Assembly (NCBI RefSeq): GCF_009674565.1
Contig: NZ_WKJL01000011.1
Location: 1 to 64,000 of the forward strand
Source of the DNA: Duganella aquatilis
GTDB taxonomy: Bacteria > Pseudomonadota > Gammaproteobacteria > Burkholderiales > Burkholderiaceae_D
Direction: 5' to 3'
Length of the DNA stretch: 64,000 bases
Shown here: positions 52,828-62,036 of the stretch, piece after piece
Position numbering within the stretch: position 1 is the first letter of the stretch
Layout: each line of letters opens with the position of its first letter
Program-made: the position numbers and the translations under genes
Notes under the pieces: model-generated
Told to the model about the DNA's origin: nothing
Seen by the model: only the letters and a program-made list of their open reading frames with translations
Database searches by the model: none

Positions 52828-55287
52828 ATGGAAAACCTTCCGCAGCCAGCTTCCACCCGCGCGCCCAAGCGCCAGCGGACACAGCACGGAAGACTGACTA
52901 GCAAATCGCAAGGCGACGCTTTCGACCAGATGTTCGGCGGCAGTCCCTATTTCGCCTTCGTCATCAACGAAGCCGGCCGCGTGGTGGCTTGCAACACCCA
53001 CACCCACTCCCTGCTTGGCCCCCTGGCGGACGACGCCCCGGCCGCGCAGCTGTACGCCGGCTGGGTGCTGCCGATGCTGCAAAACGAAGCGCTGCCCACC
53101 GCCCGCATGCGCGGCCACTGGCGCGGCGAGGTCGAACTGGTGGGTAAGGATGGCAGCAGCCATCCGGTCACCCAGACCATCGAATGGCGCGCCAAGGCGC
53201 AGCCGCCCTCCTTCCTGTGCCTGGCCTACCCGCTCGACGACTACGATGTGTACGAATCGCGGCTGCGCTTCAAGTATCTGTTCGAAGCCCATCCGCAGCC
53301 GATGTGGGTGTACGACCTGGAAACGCTGCGCTTCATGGTGGTGAACGCCGCGGCAGTAGTCCAGTACGGCTACACCGAGGCGGAATTCCTGTATATGACC
53401 ATCCGCGACATCCGCCCGCAGGAGGAAGTGGAGCGGCTGGAGCAGAACCTGGCGGCAACGCCGCGCAAGGGCGCCGACCAGTCCGGCGCCTGGACCCACG
53501 TGCGGCGCGACGGCAGCCGCCTGAAGGTGGAGATTTCCTCGCACGCGGTCACGCTGTCCGGCCGTCCCTGCCGCCTGGTGTTCGCGCACGACATCACCGA
53601 ACGCCTGCGGCTGCAAGCCGAACTGCAACTGCGCGGCCGCGCGCTGGAAGCCAGCGTCAACGCCATCGTCATCACCCGCCACGCGGCCGATGGCGACCGC
53701 GTCGAATACGCCAACCCGGCCTTCGCGCAGCTGCTCGGCCACGCGCCGGAAGGCGTGCTGGGCCATCAACTGGAAACGCTGCTGGGCCTGCACGCCAAAG
53801 ACGAGCAGCAGCAGGCGCTGCACGCCGCCATGCTGTCGCACCAGGAGGTGACGCTGCTGCTGCACATCCGCCACCGCGACGGCTCGCAGCTGTGGACGCA
53901 GATGCACGTGGCGCCGGTGCGCGCGGCCGACGACGCCATCGCCCACCACGTTTGCGTGCTGACCGACATGACCGCCATCCTCGATTACCAGGCGCAGCTG
54001 GAACACCAGGCCAACCACGACGCGTTGACCGGCCTGCCCAACCGCGCCCTGCTCAACGACCGCATGGAACAGGCGCTGACGTTCTCGCAGCGCTTCGGCC
54101 ACAGCCTGTGGCTGGTGTATATCGACCTCGACAACTTCAAGCTGACCAACGACCACCTGGGCCACCAGGCCGGCGATGCGCTGCTGTGCGTGATCGCCAA
54201 CCGCCTGCGCGCCTGCGTCAACGAAGGCGACACCGTGGCGCGGCTGGGCGGCGACGAATTCCTGTTGCTGCTGCCGGTCGCCAACCAGCGGCCGATGACC
54301 AGCCTGCTGCAACTGGTGCAGGAAGCGGTGGCGGCGCCGGTGACGCTGGAACAGCAGGTGGTCACGGTCACCTGCAGCATCGGCGTCAGCGTGTATCCGG
54401 CCGATGGCGCCGAGCCGGAACAGCTGCTCAAGCATGCCGACATCGCCATGTACCGCGCCAAGGAAGCGGGCCGCAACCAGGTGCAGTTCTACGAATCGGC
54501 GATGCACGCGCGCATTGCCGAACGCGCCTCCATCGAAGCCGAACTGCGCCACGCGCTGGCGCGCAACCAGCTGAGCCTGGTGTATCAGCCGAAGATGGAT
54601 GTGCGCAGCGGCGCCGTCACCGGCATGGAAGCGCTGCTGCGCTGGCAGCATCCGACACTGGGCGCGGTGGCGCCGGCGCGCTTCATCGGCGTGGCCGAGG
54701 AAACCGGCATGATCGTCGCCATCGGCCGCTGGGTGCTGCGCATGGCCTGCACCCAGGCGGTGGCGTGGCAGCAGGCCGGACTGCCGCCGCTGCGGGTGGC
54801 GGTCAACCTGTCGGCGCGGCAGTTCCGCGACCAGGCGCTGCCGGCCGAGGTGCACGCCGCGCTGCATGACAGCGGTCTCGACGCGCAATACCTGGAACTG
54901 GAATTGACCGAGAGCCTGATGATGGAAAATGCCGACGAAGCGGCGGCGGCCATCGCCAAGCTCAAGCAGCTTGGCATCGCGCTGTCGATCGACGATTTCG
55001 GCACCGGTTATTCCAGCCTGGCCTACCTGAAGCAGTTCCCGGTCGACTACCTGAAGATCGACCAGTCGTTCACGCGCGACATGCTGGCCGAGCCGAAGGT
55101 GGCCGCCATCGTGCGCTCCGTGATTGCGCTGGGCCACAGCCTGGGCTTCAAGGTGATCGCCGAAGGCGTGGAGACGGCTGCCCAGCTGGATTACCTGCGC
55201 AGCAGCGGCTGCGACGAAATGCAGGGCTTCCACTTCAGCCGCCCGCTGAGGCCGGACGCCTTCGCCGCGCTGCTGCGGACGCGCTAG
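52828..55287 (+). CDS. PAS-GGDEF-EAL cyclic-di-GMP signalling protein
   Basis: 819 aa, cytoplasmic, with PAS domains (around residues 40-370), a diguanylate cyclase domain with intact GGDEF (474-478) and a phosphodiesterase domain with intact EAL (601-603), DDFGTGYSS and EGVET. Both activities look possible. The inhibitory I-site position five residues before GGDEF reads NEGD rather than RxxD, so product feedback at that site is unlikely. Start at the ATG at 52828; an upstream TTG at 52810 is less likely. PAS domains suggest sensing of redox or a ligand. Convergent and overlapping by 4 nt with the MFS gene. Confidence 0.93.
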   Translation: MENLPQPASTRAPKRQRTQHGRLTSKSQGDAFDQMFGGSPYFAFVINEAGRVVACNTHTHSLLGPLADDAPAAQLYAGWVLPMLQNEALPTARMRGHWRGEVELVGKDGSSHPVTQTIEWRAKAQPPSFLCLAYPLDDYDVYESRLRFKYLFEAHPQPMWVYDLETLRFMVVNAAAVVQYGYTEAEFLYMTIRDIRPQEEVERLEQNLAATPRKGADQSGAWTHVRRDGSRLKVEISSHAVTLSGRPCRLVFAHDITERLRLQAELQLRGRALEASVNAIVITRHAADGDRVEYANPAFAQLLGHAPEGVLGHQLETLLGLHAKDEQQQALHAAMLSHQEVTLLLHIRHRDGSQLWTQMHVAPVRAADDAIAHHVCVLTDMTAILDYQAQLEHQANHDALTGLPNRALLNDRMEQALTFSQRFGHSLWLVYIDLDNFKLTNDHLGHQAGDALLCVIANRLRACVNEGDTVARLGGDEFLLLLPVANQRPMTSLLQLVQEAVAAPVTLEQQVVTVTCSIGVSVYPADGAEPEQLLKHADIAMYRAKEAGRNQVQFYESAMHARIAERASIEAELRHALARNQLSLVYQPKMDVRSGAVTGMEALLRWQHPTLGAVAPARFIGVAEETGMIVAIGRWVLRMACTQAVAWQQAGLPPLRVAVNLSARQFRDQALPAEVHAALHDSGLDAQYLELELTESLMMENADEAAAAIAKLKQLGIALSIDDFGTGYSSLAYLKQFPVDYLKIDQSFTRDMLAEPKVAAIVRSVIALGHSLGFKVIAEGVETAAQLDYLRSSGCDEMQGFHFSRPLRPDAFAALLRTR

Positions 55288-56498
55288 CGTTCGGACTGGC
55301 CCAGCGGCGCCAGCGTGCGCAGGCGCAGGCCGACCAGCAGCGCCAGCACCAGCGAGCAGGACAGCACCGCCACCACGCCCGGCCATTGCGCGCGGCCCCA
55401 CATGATGCCGGTCGCCGAGCCGACCACGCTGGAGCCGAGGTAGTAGAAGAACAGGTACAGGGCCGACGCCAGCGCCTTGTTGCTGGTGGCGCGCCGCCCG
55501 ACCCAGCTGCTGGCCACCGAGTGCGTGGCGAAGAAGCCGAAGGTGAACACGGCCACGCCCGCCAGTATCAGCGGCAGCCAGTTCGACAAGGTCAGCAGCA
55601 GGCCGCCGAACATGATCACGGCCATCATCCACAGCACGTTGCGGCGGCCGTAGCGGTCGGCCAGCCGGCCCGCCCACACCGAGCTGTAAATGCCCAGCAG
55701 GTAGAAGAACGACACCGCGCCCACCACGCTCTGGCTCAGCGAGAACGGCCCGCCCAGCAGGCGGTAGGCGATGTAGTTGTACAGGCTGACGAAAGCGCCC
55801 ATCAGCAGGAAGGCCAGCGCGAACAGCCACGGCAGGCCCTCGTCCGACAAATGTTGCCGGAAGCCGGCCGGCAGCGCGCGCCAGCCGCCGTGCGCTGGCG
55901 CGAAGTGGCGCGACGGCGGCAGGCTGCGCCAGAATTCGAACGCCGCCGCCACGCCGGCCGCGCCCACTGCCGCCAGCGCCAGCCGCCACGAGAAATGGTC
56001 GCTCAACACCGACGTGATCACCCGCCCCGCCATGCCGCCGAAGGCGCTGCCGCTGATGTACAGGCCCATCGACAGGCCCAGCGATTGCGGTTCGATTTCC
56101 TCGCCGAGGTAGGCCATGGCGATGGCCGGCATGCCGCCCAGCACGATGCCGAGCAGGCCGCGCATCAGCAGCAGTTGCGGGTAGTTGTGGGCAAAGGCGC
56201 ACAGCAGCGTCATGATGGCGGCCACCGCCATCGCCGCCACCATCAGCGGCTTGCGGCCCAGGCGTTCGGAGATGGCGCTGGAGGCCAGCAGCGACACCGC
56301 CAGCGCGCCGGTCGACACCGACAGCACCATGCTGCTCTGCGCCGCCGTCAGCGCGAATTCGTGCGACAGCAGCGGCATCAGCGGCTGCACGCAGTACAGC
56401 AGCGCGAACGTGGTGAAGCCGCCAAAGAACATGGCGCGGTTGCTGCGTTTGAATTCGGCGCTGCCGAGGGCGATGCGGGGCATGGTGGCGGCTAACAT
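55284..56498 (-). CDS. MFS transporter (YnfM/arabinose-efflux type)
   Basis: 404 aa with 12 predicted helices. FGGFTTFALLYCVQPLMPLLS and the A-motif-like SERLGRKPLM fit the DHA1 YnfM-like family, mostly drug or metabolite exporters. Divergent from a LysR gene 94 nt away, which is the likely regulator. Confidence 0.88.
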   Translation of the reverse strand: MLAATMPRIALGSAEFKRSNRAMFFGGFTTFALLYCVQPLMPLLSHEFALTAAQSSMVLSVSTGALAVSLLASSAISERLGRKPLMVAAMAVAAIMTLLCAFAHNYPQLLLMRGLLGIVLGGMPAIAMAYLGEEIEPQSLGLSMGLYISGSAFGGMAGRVITSVLSDHFSWRLALAAVGAAGVAAAFEFWRSLPPSRHFAPAHGGWRALPAGFRQHLSDEGLPWLFALAFLLMGAFVSLYNYIAYRLLGGPFSLSQSVVGAVSFFYLLGIYSSVWAGRLADRYGRRNVLWMMAVIMFGGLLLTLSNWLPLILAGVAVFTFGFFATHSVASSWVGRRATSNKALASALYLFFYYLGSSVVGSATGIMWGRAQWPGVVAVLSCSLVLALLVGLRLRTLAPLGQSER

Positions 56499-56592
56499 GA
56501 TGATCCTGCGAGGTACGATGACTTCATCTTAGGATTGCGCCACTAAGCTGTCCAATATATATTTAAGTCGTTAGTTATACTTTAAAAAGATA

Positions 56593-57486
56593 ATGGAACT
56601 CCGCCACCTGCGCTACTTCGTTGCCGTTGCCGAAGAACTCAGCTTTACCCGCGCCGCCGAGCGCCTGCATATCGGCCAGCCGCCGCTTAGCCACCAGATC
56701 CAGATGCTGGAAGCCGAAGTGGGCGCTCAGCTGCTGGAGCGCAGCAAGCGCTGGGTGCGGCTCACCGAGGCCGGCAAGCTGTTCCTGGACGACGCGCGCC
56801 GCGTGCTGGCCCTGTCCGAACAGGCGATGCAGACCGCGCGCCGGGCCGAGCGCGGCGAGGCCGGCGAACTGCGCGTCGGCTTCACCTTCTCCACGCCGCT
56901 GACGCCGCTGTTCGCGGCCATGATCAACCGCTACCGCCAGCGCTATCCGGGCGTGCAGCTGACCTTGAAGGAGATGTCGACGCTGGGGCAGATCGAAGCG
57001 CTGGCCGCGCGCGAGCTCGACCTGGGCCTGGTGCGGCCGCCGGAACTGACGCTGCCGGAATCGGTGGAACTGACGGTGTTGCGGCGCGATCCGCTGGTGA
57101 TGGTGCTGCCGATCGGCCATCCGCTGGCGCGGAAGCACAGCATCGCCATCAATGACCTGAAGGGCGAGCCGCTGGTGATGTATCCGGAAAGCGCCGGCAC
57201 CGGCATCCATCCGCAGATCAACCGGCTGTGCCGCGAGGCCGGCTTCAAGCCGACCATCGCCATGGAGGCGGGCGAGGCCTCGACCATCATCGGCCTGGTG
57301 GCGGCCGGCTGCGGCGTGTCGGTGTTGCCGAGTTCGTTCAACATCATCCAGATGAGCGATGTCTGCTACCGGCCGATGGCCGATGCCGAGGCCACCACCA
57401 CGCTCTACCTGGCGCGCCGCAAGGACGCGGTGTCGCCGCTGGTGGCGGCCTTTGTCGCAGTGGCAACCGAGGCCGCCGGCGCATAG
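56593..57486 (+). CDS. LysR-family regulator (divergent from MFS transporter)
   Basis: 297 aa; MELRHLRYFVAVAEELSFTRAAERLHIGQP is the LysR start with its helix-turn-helix, and GELRVGFTFS opens the effector domain; BenM/CatM-like branch. Back to back with the MFS efflux gene. Ends 2 nt before the convergent J-domain operon. Confidence 0.9.
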   Translation: MELRHLRYFVAVAEELSFTRAAERLHIGQPPLSHQIQMLEAEVGAQLLERSKRWVRLTEAGKLFLDDARRVLALSEQAMQTARRAERGEAGELRVGFTFSTPLTPLFAAMINRYRQRYPGVQLTLKEMSTLGQIEALAARELDLGLVRPPELTLPESVELTVLRRDPLVMVLPIGHPLARKHSIAINDLKGEPLVMYPESAGTGIHPQINRLCREAGFKPTIAMEAGEASTIIGLVAAGCGVSVLPSSFNIIQMSDVCYRPMADAEATTTLYLARRKDAVSPLVAAFVAVATEAAGA

Positions 57487-57488
57487 GC

Positions 57489-58361
57489 TCAGGAGTAGTC
57501 GGCGTCCAGTTCGGAGCCGGCGTAGTTCTCCAGTTCCGCGAACAGCGTTTTCATCGCCGTGCGGCCCTTGATGTTCTGCAGCACGGTGCAGTTCTGGCGA
57601 TAGCTCTCGATGCGCTCCAGCAGCACCGGGTGATGCTGCACCGGCACCTTGGCCAGCAGCGCCGCCCAGCCGGCCTCGTAATCCGGCTTGTTCTTGCGCA
57701 CCGCCTTGACAAAGCGCTCGAACTCCTTCTGGCCGGTGCGGGCGACGATCAGGCCGCCGCCTTCCACCGCGAAGATGATGGCCAGCGCGATCACGCCTTC
57801 GGCATTCAGGTCGGCGTCGCTGACCGGGCCTTCGGTGTTATGGCGGCGCAGCCAGTTGGCCAGCCGCACCACCGCCTGCACTTCCTTGCGCTGCTTGAAC
57901 TGCACCGCGTAGCGCGCGCTGCCGTCCCAGTTCTGGTTCGGATCGGTCTGGCAGATGTCGATGAACTTGTCGCGCAGGCGCCGCGCCGCGTACACCGGAT
58001 CGGTGTCGTACTCGCCCACCAGCGCATCTTCCGGCAGCGCCGACAACTCCTTGATCATGCGGAAGCCGACCTGGAAGGCGTGTTCGGCGCCCTCCTCGAT
58101 CAGCAGGTCCAGCGCGGCCAGGTCGTCGGCGTCCGGCAGCTCATGGTCGAGCCCCAGCGACACGCAGCCCACCGTCAGCTGCAAGGCCTTCTGGATGCCG
58201 TCGGCGGTGCGGTCGTTGGTGAACTTCTCGGCCACCATGGCGGTGATGCCGGTCAGCTCGTCGGCCAGCGCATAGGCCGCGTCGTCGTCCGGATTGGCCG
58301 CCAGTTGCTGGATCGCACGGGTCAGGCGCGGCAGGGTTTCTACTACGATTGCAGGCAGCAT
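57489..58361 (-). CDS. Unrecognised protein D of the J-domain operon (290 aa)
   Basis: No family recognised. Soluble, mainly helical, with a mixed N-terminal half (NPDDDAAYALADELTGITAMV) and a polar C-terminus. AGGTG lies before the ATG; it starts 14 nt after the preceding gene. Fourth and last gene of the operon that begins with the J-domain gene. No signal peptide or membrane segment, so it is cytoplasmic. Possibly a client, adaptor or effector of the J-protein (inference). Confidence 0.6.
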   Translation of the reverse strand: MLPAIVVETLPRLTRAIQQLAANPDDDAAYALADELTGITAMVAEKFTNDRTADGIQKALQLTVGCVSLGLDHELPDADDLAALDLLIEEGAEHAFQVGFRMIKELSALPEDALVGEYDTDPVYAARRLRDKFIDICQTDPNQNWDGSARYAVQFKQRKEVQAVVRLANWLRRHNTEGPVSDADLNAEGVIALAIIFAVEGGGLIVARTGQKEFERFVKAVRKNKPDYEAGWAALLAKVPVQHHPVLLERIESYRQNCTVLQNIKGRTAMKTLFAELENYAGSELDADYS

Positions 58362-58375
58362 GTATCAGGCACCTG

Positions 58376-59155
58376 TCACGAGAAGATGTTGGTGCCGACC
58401 GAGCGGCGCGAGGTCTTGGCCACGCGCGTCGACGGCACCTGCTTGCGCAGACGGTACAGCAGTTCCTTGGTCGAGCGCTGCAGAATGGTCGGCTCTTCGT
58501 CCGGATCGTCGTTGTACTCGGCGTCGGCCAGGTCGGCGCTGTGGCGGAATTCCGGGAACAGCTCGAACAGCGCGCGGTCCCAGCCGTCTTCCGAGGCTTG
58601 CGCCAGGGCCACGGCCAGCGGAACCACGTCGTTGTCGGACGAGGTCTGGCCGGTCAGGTACGGGCCTTTCGAGATGATCTCGCCAGCCACCTCCAGGATT
58701 TCCTTCGGCGCCATCGAGAACAGGATGGCGAACGCGGTCGAACCGTGGTCGGTGGCCGAAGCAGCCGCCAGCAGTTCGTTGCGGCGCTCTTCGTCATCGG
58801 TGGAGAACACCACGCCGTGGATGTGCGCGAACAGCGACTCGGCGATGCGCTCCGGGTCGTCCTCGATCTGGTCGTCCGGCCAGGTGGCGGCGATGAAGGC
58901 CAGGCTGTCGGCCCAGGCCTTCGGCGGCACCAGCAGCGTCGCCAGCGACATCTTGCCGCCGTCAAAGCCGGCCATGTGCAGCGCCGTCACTTGCGGCGGA
59001 ATGTTGTTGAGCACTTCCACCACCGCAAGGTCGCCGAACTGGTCGGCGGCTTCGGCGAAGGCTTGCTCGGCGTGGCTCAGCGAGCCGGCCAGCACCAGCT
59101 CCGTCACTTGCTTGCTCAGGGCTGGCAGGTTGGCGCTGTTGTTTTCATCGGACAT
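58376..59155 (-). CDS. Unrecognised protein C of the J-domain operon (259 aa)
   Basis: No family recognised. Cytoplasmic; helical N-terminal half with repeats of Ala/Glu-rich helices (LSHAEQAFAEAADQFGD), acidic middle (AEYNDDPDEEPTILQ) and a basic C-terminus (RLRKQVPSTRVAKTSRRS). GGAG 7 nt before the ATG, 2 nt after the preceding stop, so translation is coupled. Confidence 0.6.
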   Translation of the reverse strand: MSDENNSANLPALSKQVTELVLAGSLSHAEQAFAEAADQFGDLAVVEVLNNIPPQVTALHMAGFDGGKMSLATLLVPPKAWADSLAFIAATWPDDQIEDDPERIAESLFAHIHGVVFSTDDEERRNELLAAASATDHGSTAFAILFSMAPKEILEVAGEIISKGPYLTGQTSSDNDVVPLAVALAQASEDGWDRALFELFPEFRHSADLADAEYNDDPDEEPTILQRSTKELLYRLRKQVPSTRVAKTSRRSVGTNIFS

Positions 59156-59157
59156 GC

Positions 59158-59658
59158 TTATTCTCCATCCTGGTCGAACATTTGCGCGAAGTCGTCGGTG
59201 GCCGCATCTTCGTCTTCGATATCGTCGCCATCGTCGTTGGCCGACAGCTGGTCCAGCGACTGGTCGTCATCGTCCCACTTGCGCGGATTCTTGTGCAGGA
59301 AGGCGGTGATGATGGCCTGGCGCGCCAGTTCCGGCATGCTCTCGCCGATCGCCTCGTACATGCGGGCCGCGTCGTCGCCCTTGCAGGCGGCCATGGCGAA
59401 CACGCGCGCCGGGTCGCCGAACTCGTAGTCTTCCGCTTCGGCCAGCAGGCCTTTCGGGTCGCTGAACTCGATGTGATCGACCAGCGCGAACGCCAGCATG
59501 TTGACGTCCTCGATGCCGCCGCCGCTGGCGTACTCGGACACCAGCGCCTCCACCATGCGCTGGTAGTTCTTGCGGTCCGGCGGGTCGCCGAGGATGCCTT
59601 CGATCTGGCCTTCCAGCTCGCGCGATTGATAGGCGAACTCGGGGTGTACTTTTCTCAT
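59158..59658 (-). CDS. Unrecognised acidic protein B of the J-domain operon (166 aa)
   Basis: No family recognised. Helical body followed by a strongly acidic, probably disordered tail from about residue 130 (KWDDDDQSLDQL, GDDIEDEDAATDDF). Such tails often mediate binding or mimic nucleic acid. Starts 27 nt after the J-domain gene; weak ribosome site. Confidence 0.6.
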   Translation of the reverse strand: MRKVHPEFAYQSRELEGQIEGILGDPPDRKNYQRMVEALVSEYASGGGIEDVNMLAFALVDHIEFSDPKGLLAEAEDYEFGDPARVFAMAACKGDDAARMYEAIGESMPELARQAIITAFLHKNPRKWDDDDQSLDQLSANDDGDDIEDEDAATDDFAQMFDQDGE

Positions 59659-59685
59659 TGCTTGCTTTCTTAAAAACTGGGTGGC

Positions 59686-59979
59686 TTACGCCGCCGGCAG
59701 CGTGGTGCCGTGCAGGGCGAAGACCGAACGCCATAACTGATAGGCTTCCGCCTCCGCGTCGATGATGATGCGGTGGTTGACGCTCTGGTTGTATTCCTCG
59801 CGCTTGACCGGGTCCGACAGGACCTCGTAGGCCTTGGTCACGGCCTTGAAGCGCGCATCGGCGCCGGGCGCGGGGTTGCGGTCCGGGTGATAGCGCATCG
59901 CCAGCGAGCGGTAGACTTTCTTGATCTCGTCTTCCGTGGCGTTCGGCGCGATACCCAGTGTATTGTAATAATTTTCCAT
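59686..59979 (-). CDS. Short J-domain (DnaJ-like) protein
   Basis: 97 aa, essentially one J-domain with the HPD motif in AMRYHPDRNPAPG and helices YYNTLGIAPNATEDEIKKVYRSLA; about 35 residues follow. It would stimulate an Hsp70 (DnaK) but lacks the G/F and zinc-finger parts of DnaJ, so a dedicated adaptor role is likely. Start at 59979 with GGAG 8 nt upstream; the open frame runs to 60003. Head gene of a four-gene operon with three unknown proteins, divergent from glnS. Confidence 0.85.
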   Translation of the reverse strand: MENYYNTLGIAPNATEDEIKKVYRSLAMRYHPDRNPAPGADARFKAVTKAYEVLSDPVKREEYNQSVNHRIIIDAEAEAYQLWRSVFALHGTTLPAA

Positions 59980-60119
59980 TTTGGAAACTCCGGGCCTGTG
60001 CAAAACTCATTAAAGATGCATTATACCTGTCCGACGCGCCGCAGCATTTACCCTCAGTCCGCCCGGCTGATACGGTAAAATGCCCCATACACGAACTTTT
60101 GCATAGCCAAACTTCTCAG
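59980..60119. promoter_or_regulatory. Divergent promoter region, J-domain operon / glnS
   Basis: 140 nt. On the minus strand a TATAAT (60020-60025) lies 40 nt before the J-domain start; its -35 is poor. On the plus strand TAAAAT lies about 45 nt before the glnS start. No dyad or riboswitch-like fold seen. Confidence 0.45.
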
Positions 60120-61886
60120 ATGAGCAACGACAAAAACAGCCCAGCGCCAGCCCTACCGTCCAATTTCCTGCGCGCCATCGTCGAACACGACCTGGCGGCC
60201 CACACCCATGACCGCGCCGGCATGCCAAGCGTGATCACCCGCTTCCCGCCGGAGCCGAACGGTTACCTGCACGTCGGCCACGCCAAGTCGATCTGCCTGA
60301 ACTTCGGCCTCGCGCGCGACTACCAGGGCCGCTGCAACCTGCGCTTCGACGACACCAACCCGGCCAAGGAAGAGCAGGAATACGTCGACACCATCATCGA
60401 CAGCGTCAAGTGGCTGGGCTTCGACTACGACTATCCGACGGCGGACGGCGGCGTCGAGCATCACCTGCACTACGCCTCGGACTACTTCGACCAGCTGTAC
60501 GCGATGGCCGAGTACCTGATCCAGCAAGGCTATGCCTACGTCGACAGCCAGTCGGCAGACGAGATGGCGGCCAACCGCGGCAATTTCAATACGCCGGGCA
60601 CCAACTCGCCGTTCCGCAACCGTCCGCGCGAGGAATCGCTGCAGATCTTCCGCGACATGAAGGCCGGCAAATACGCCGACGGCGAACACATCCTGCGCGC
60701 CAAGATCAGCGAAGATGCGATGGCCTCGCCGAACATGAATATGCGCGATCCGGCCATCTACCGCATCCGCCACGCGCACCACGTGCGCACCGGCGACGCC
60801 TGGTGCATCTACCCGATGTACGACTACACGCACCCGATCTCGGACGCGCTGGAAAACATCACCCATTCGATTTGCACGCTGGAATTCCAGGACCACCGCC
60901 CGTTCTACGACTGGCTGCTGGAAACCCTGTCGAAAGGCGGCTTCTTCACGCTGCCGGTGCCGCGCCAGTACGAATTCTCGCGCCTCAACCTGACCTACGT
61001 CGTGACCTCCAAGCGCAAGCTGCGCCAGCTGGTCGAAGAAAAAATCGTCGACGGCTGGGACGACCCGCGCATGCCGACCATCGTCGGCCTGCGCCGCCGC
61101 GGCTACACGCCGGAAGCCATCCACCTGTTCTGCGAACGCATCGGCGTCACCAAGGCCGACGGCTGGATCGACATGAGCACGCTGGAAGGCTGCGTGCGCG
61201 AAGACCTGGACCCGAAAGCGCCGCGCGCCACCGCCGTGCTGCGTCCGCTGAAACTGATCGTCGACAACTATCCGGAAGGCCAGAGCGAGGAATGCACCTC
61301 GCCGGTCCACCCGCACCACCCGGAAATGGGCGTGCGCACCTTCCCGTTCTCGCGCGAGCTGTGGATCGAGGAAGAGGACTTCATGGAAACCCCGGTCAAG
61401 GGCTACTTCCGCTACTTCCCGCCGATCGGCGACAACCCGGGCAGCCGCGTGCGCCTGCGCCACGGCTTCGTCACCGAGTGCACCGGTTTCGACAAGGATG
61501 ACAACGGCAAGGTCATCGCCGTCCACGTCAAGTACTTCGAGGATTCGAAATCCGGCACGCCGGGTTCCGACACCTACAAGGTCAAGGGCAACATCCACTG
61601 GGTGTCGGCCGCCGCCGCGGTGCAAGCCGAAGTGCGCCTGTACGACCGCCTGTTTACCGACGCCCAGCCGGACGCCGGCGGCAAGGACTTCATCTCGCTG
61701 CTGAATCCGAACGCTAAGGAAGTGGTCACCGCCTACCTGGAGCCGGGCATGAGCGCGGCGCAGGCCGACCAGCGCTACCAGTTCGAGCGCCACGGCTACT
61801 TCGTCGCCGACCGCGTCGACTCGCAGCCAGGCAAGCCGGTGTTCAACCGCATCGTCACGCTGAAGGACAGCTGGACCGCGAAGTAA
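60120..61886 (+). CDS. glnS: Glutaminyl-tRNA synthetase
   Basis: 588 aa class I enzyme. HIGH motif as PPEPNGYLHVGHAKS, KMSKS region as VVTSKRKLRQLV, and the beta-barrel anticodon domain with FPFSRELWIEEEDF. Charges tRNA-Gln. Start at 60120 because the conserved N-terminus begins here; the frame is open from 59958, which overlaps the J-domain gene. Followed by a strong terminator. Confidence 0.97.
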   Translation: MSNDKNSPAPALPSNFLRAIVEHDLAAHTHDRAGMPSVITRFPPEPNGYLHVGHAKSICLNFGLARDYQGRCNLRFDDTNPAKEEQEYVDTIIDSVKWLGFDYDYPTADGGVEHHLHYASDYFDQLYAMAEYLIQQGYAYVDSQSADEMAANRGNFNTPGTNSPFRNRPREESLQIFRDMKAGKYADGEHILRAKISEDAMASPNMNMRDPAIYRIRHAHHVRTGDAWCIYPMYDYTHPISDALENITHSICTLEFQDHRPFYDWLLETLSKGGFFTLPVPRQYEFSRLNLTYVVTSKRKLRQLVEEKIVDGWDDPRMPTIVGLRRRGYTPEAIHLFCERIGVTKADGWIDMSTLEGCVREDLDPKAPRATAVLRPLKLIVDNYPEGQSEECTSPVHPHHPEMGVRTFPFSRELWIEEEDFMETPVKGYFRYFPPIGDNPGSRVRLRHGFVTECTGFDKDDNGKVIAVHVKYFEDSKSGTPGSDTYKVKGNIHWVSAAAAVQAEVRLYDRLFTDAQPDAGGKDFISLLNPNAKEVVTAYLEPGMSAAQADQRYQFERHGYFVADRVDSQPGKPVFNRIVTLKDSWTAK

Positions 61887-61905
61887 GCGCCCGCTCACTC
61901 TGAAG

Positions 61906-61930
61906 ACGGCACCTGCGGGTGCCGTTTTTT
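61906..61930 (+). terminator. Rho-independent terminator of glnS
   Basis: ACGGCACC-TGCG-GGTGCCGT perfect 8-bp stem followed by five more T, 19 nt after the glnS stop. Confidence 0.92.
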
Positions 61931-61974
61931 ATGCACAAAGCGTCCAGGACAAGCAAACACTAGCATTAAAATAC

Positions 61975-62015
61975 TTGACTTGCCGAAGTGTTATTTCCTA
62001 TAGTCAAAAGACTAT
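61975..62015 (+). promoter_or_regulatory. Promoter with overlapping operator before the histidine kinase gene
   Basis: -35 TTGACT (61975-61980), 18-nt spacer, -10 TATAGT (61999-62004). A perfect palindrome ATAGTC-AAAA-GACTAT (62000-62015) covers the -10 and probable start site, 21 nt before the GTG. A protein bound there would block transcription. No regulator gene lies next to it. Confidence 0.6.
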
Positions 62016-62036
62016 TGTGATTTGCAAGGATCCGAG

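Noticed and set aside
52756..56202. 1148-codon minus-strand open frame opposite the GGDEF-EAL gene
   Set aside because: Shadow ORF; the opposite strand carries intact GGDEF and EAL motifs, and this translation has no domain.
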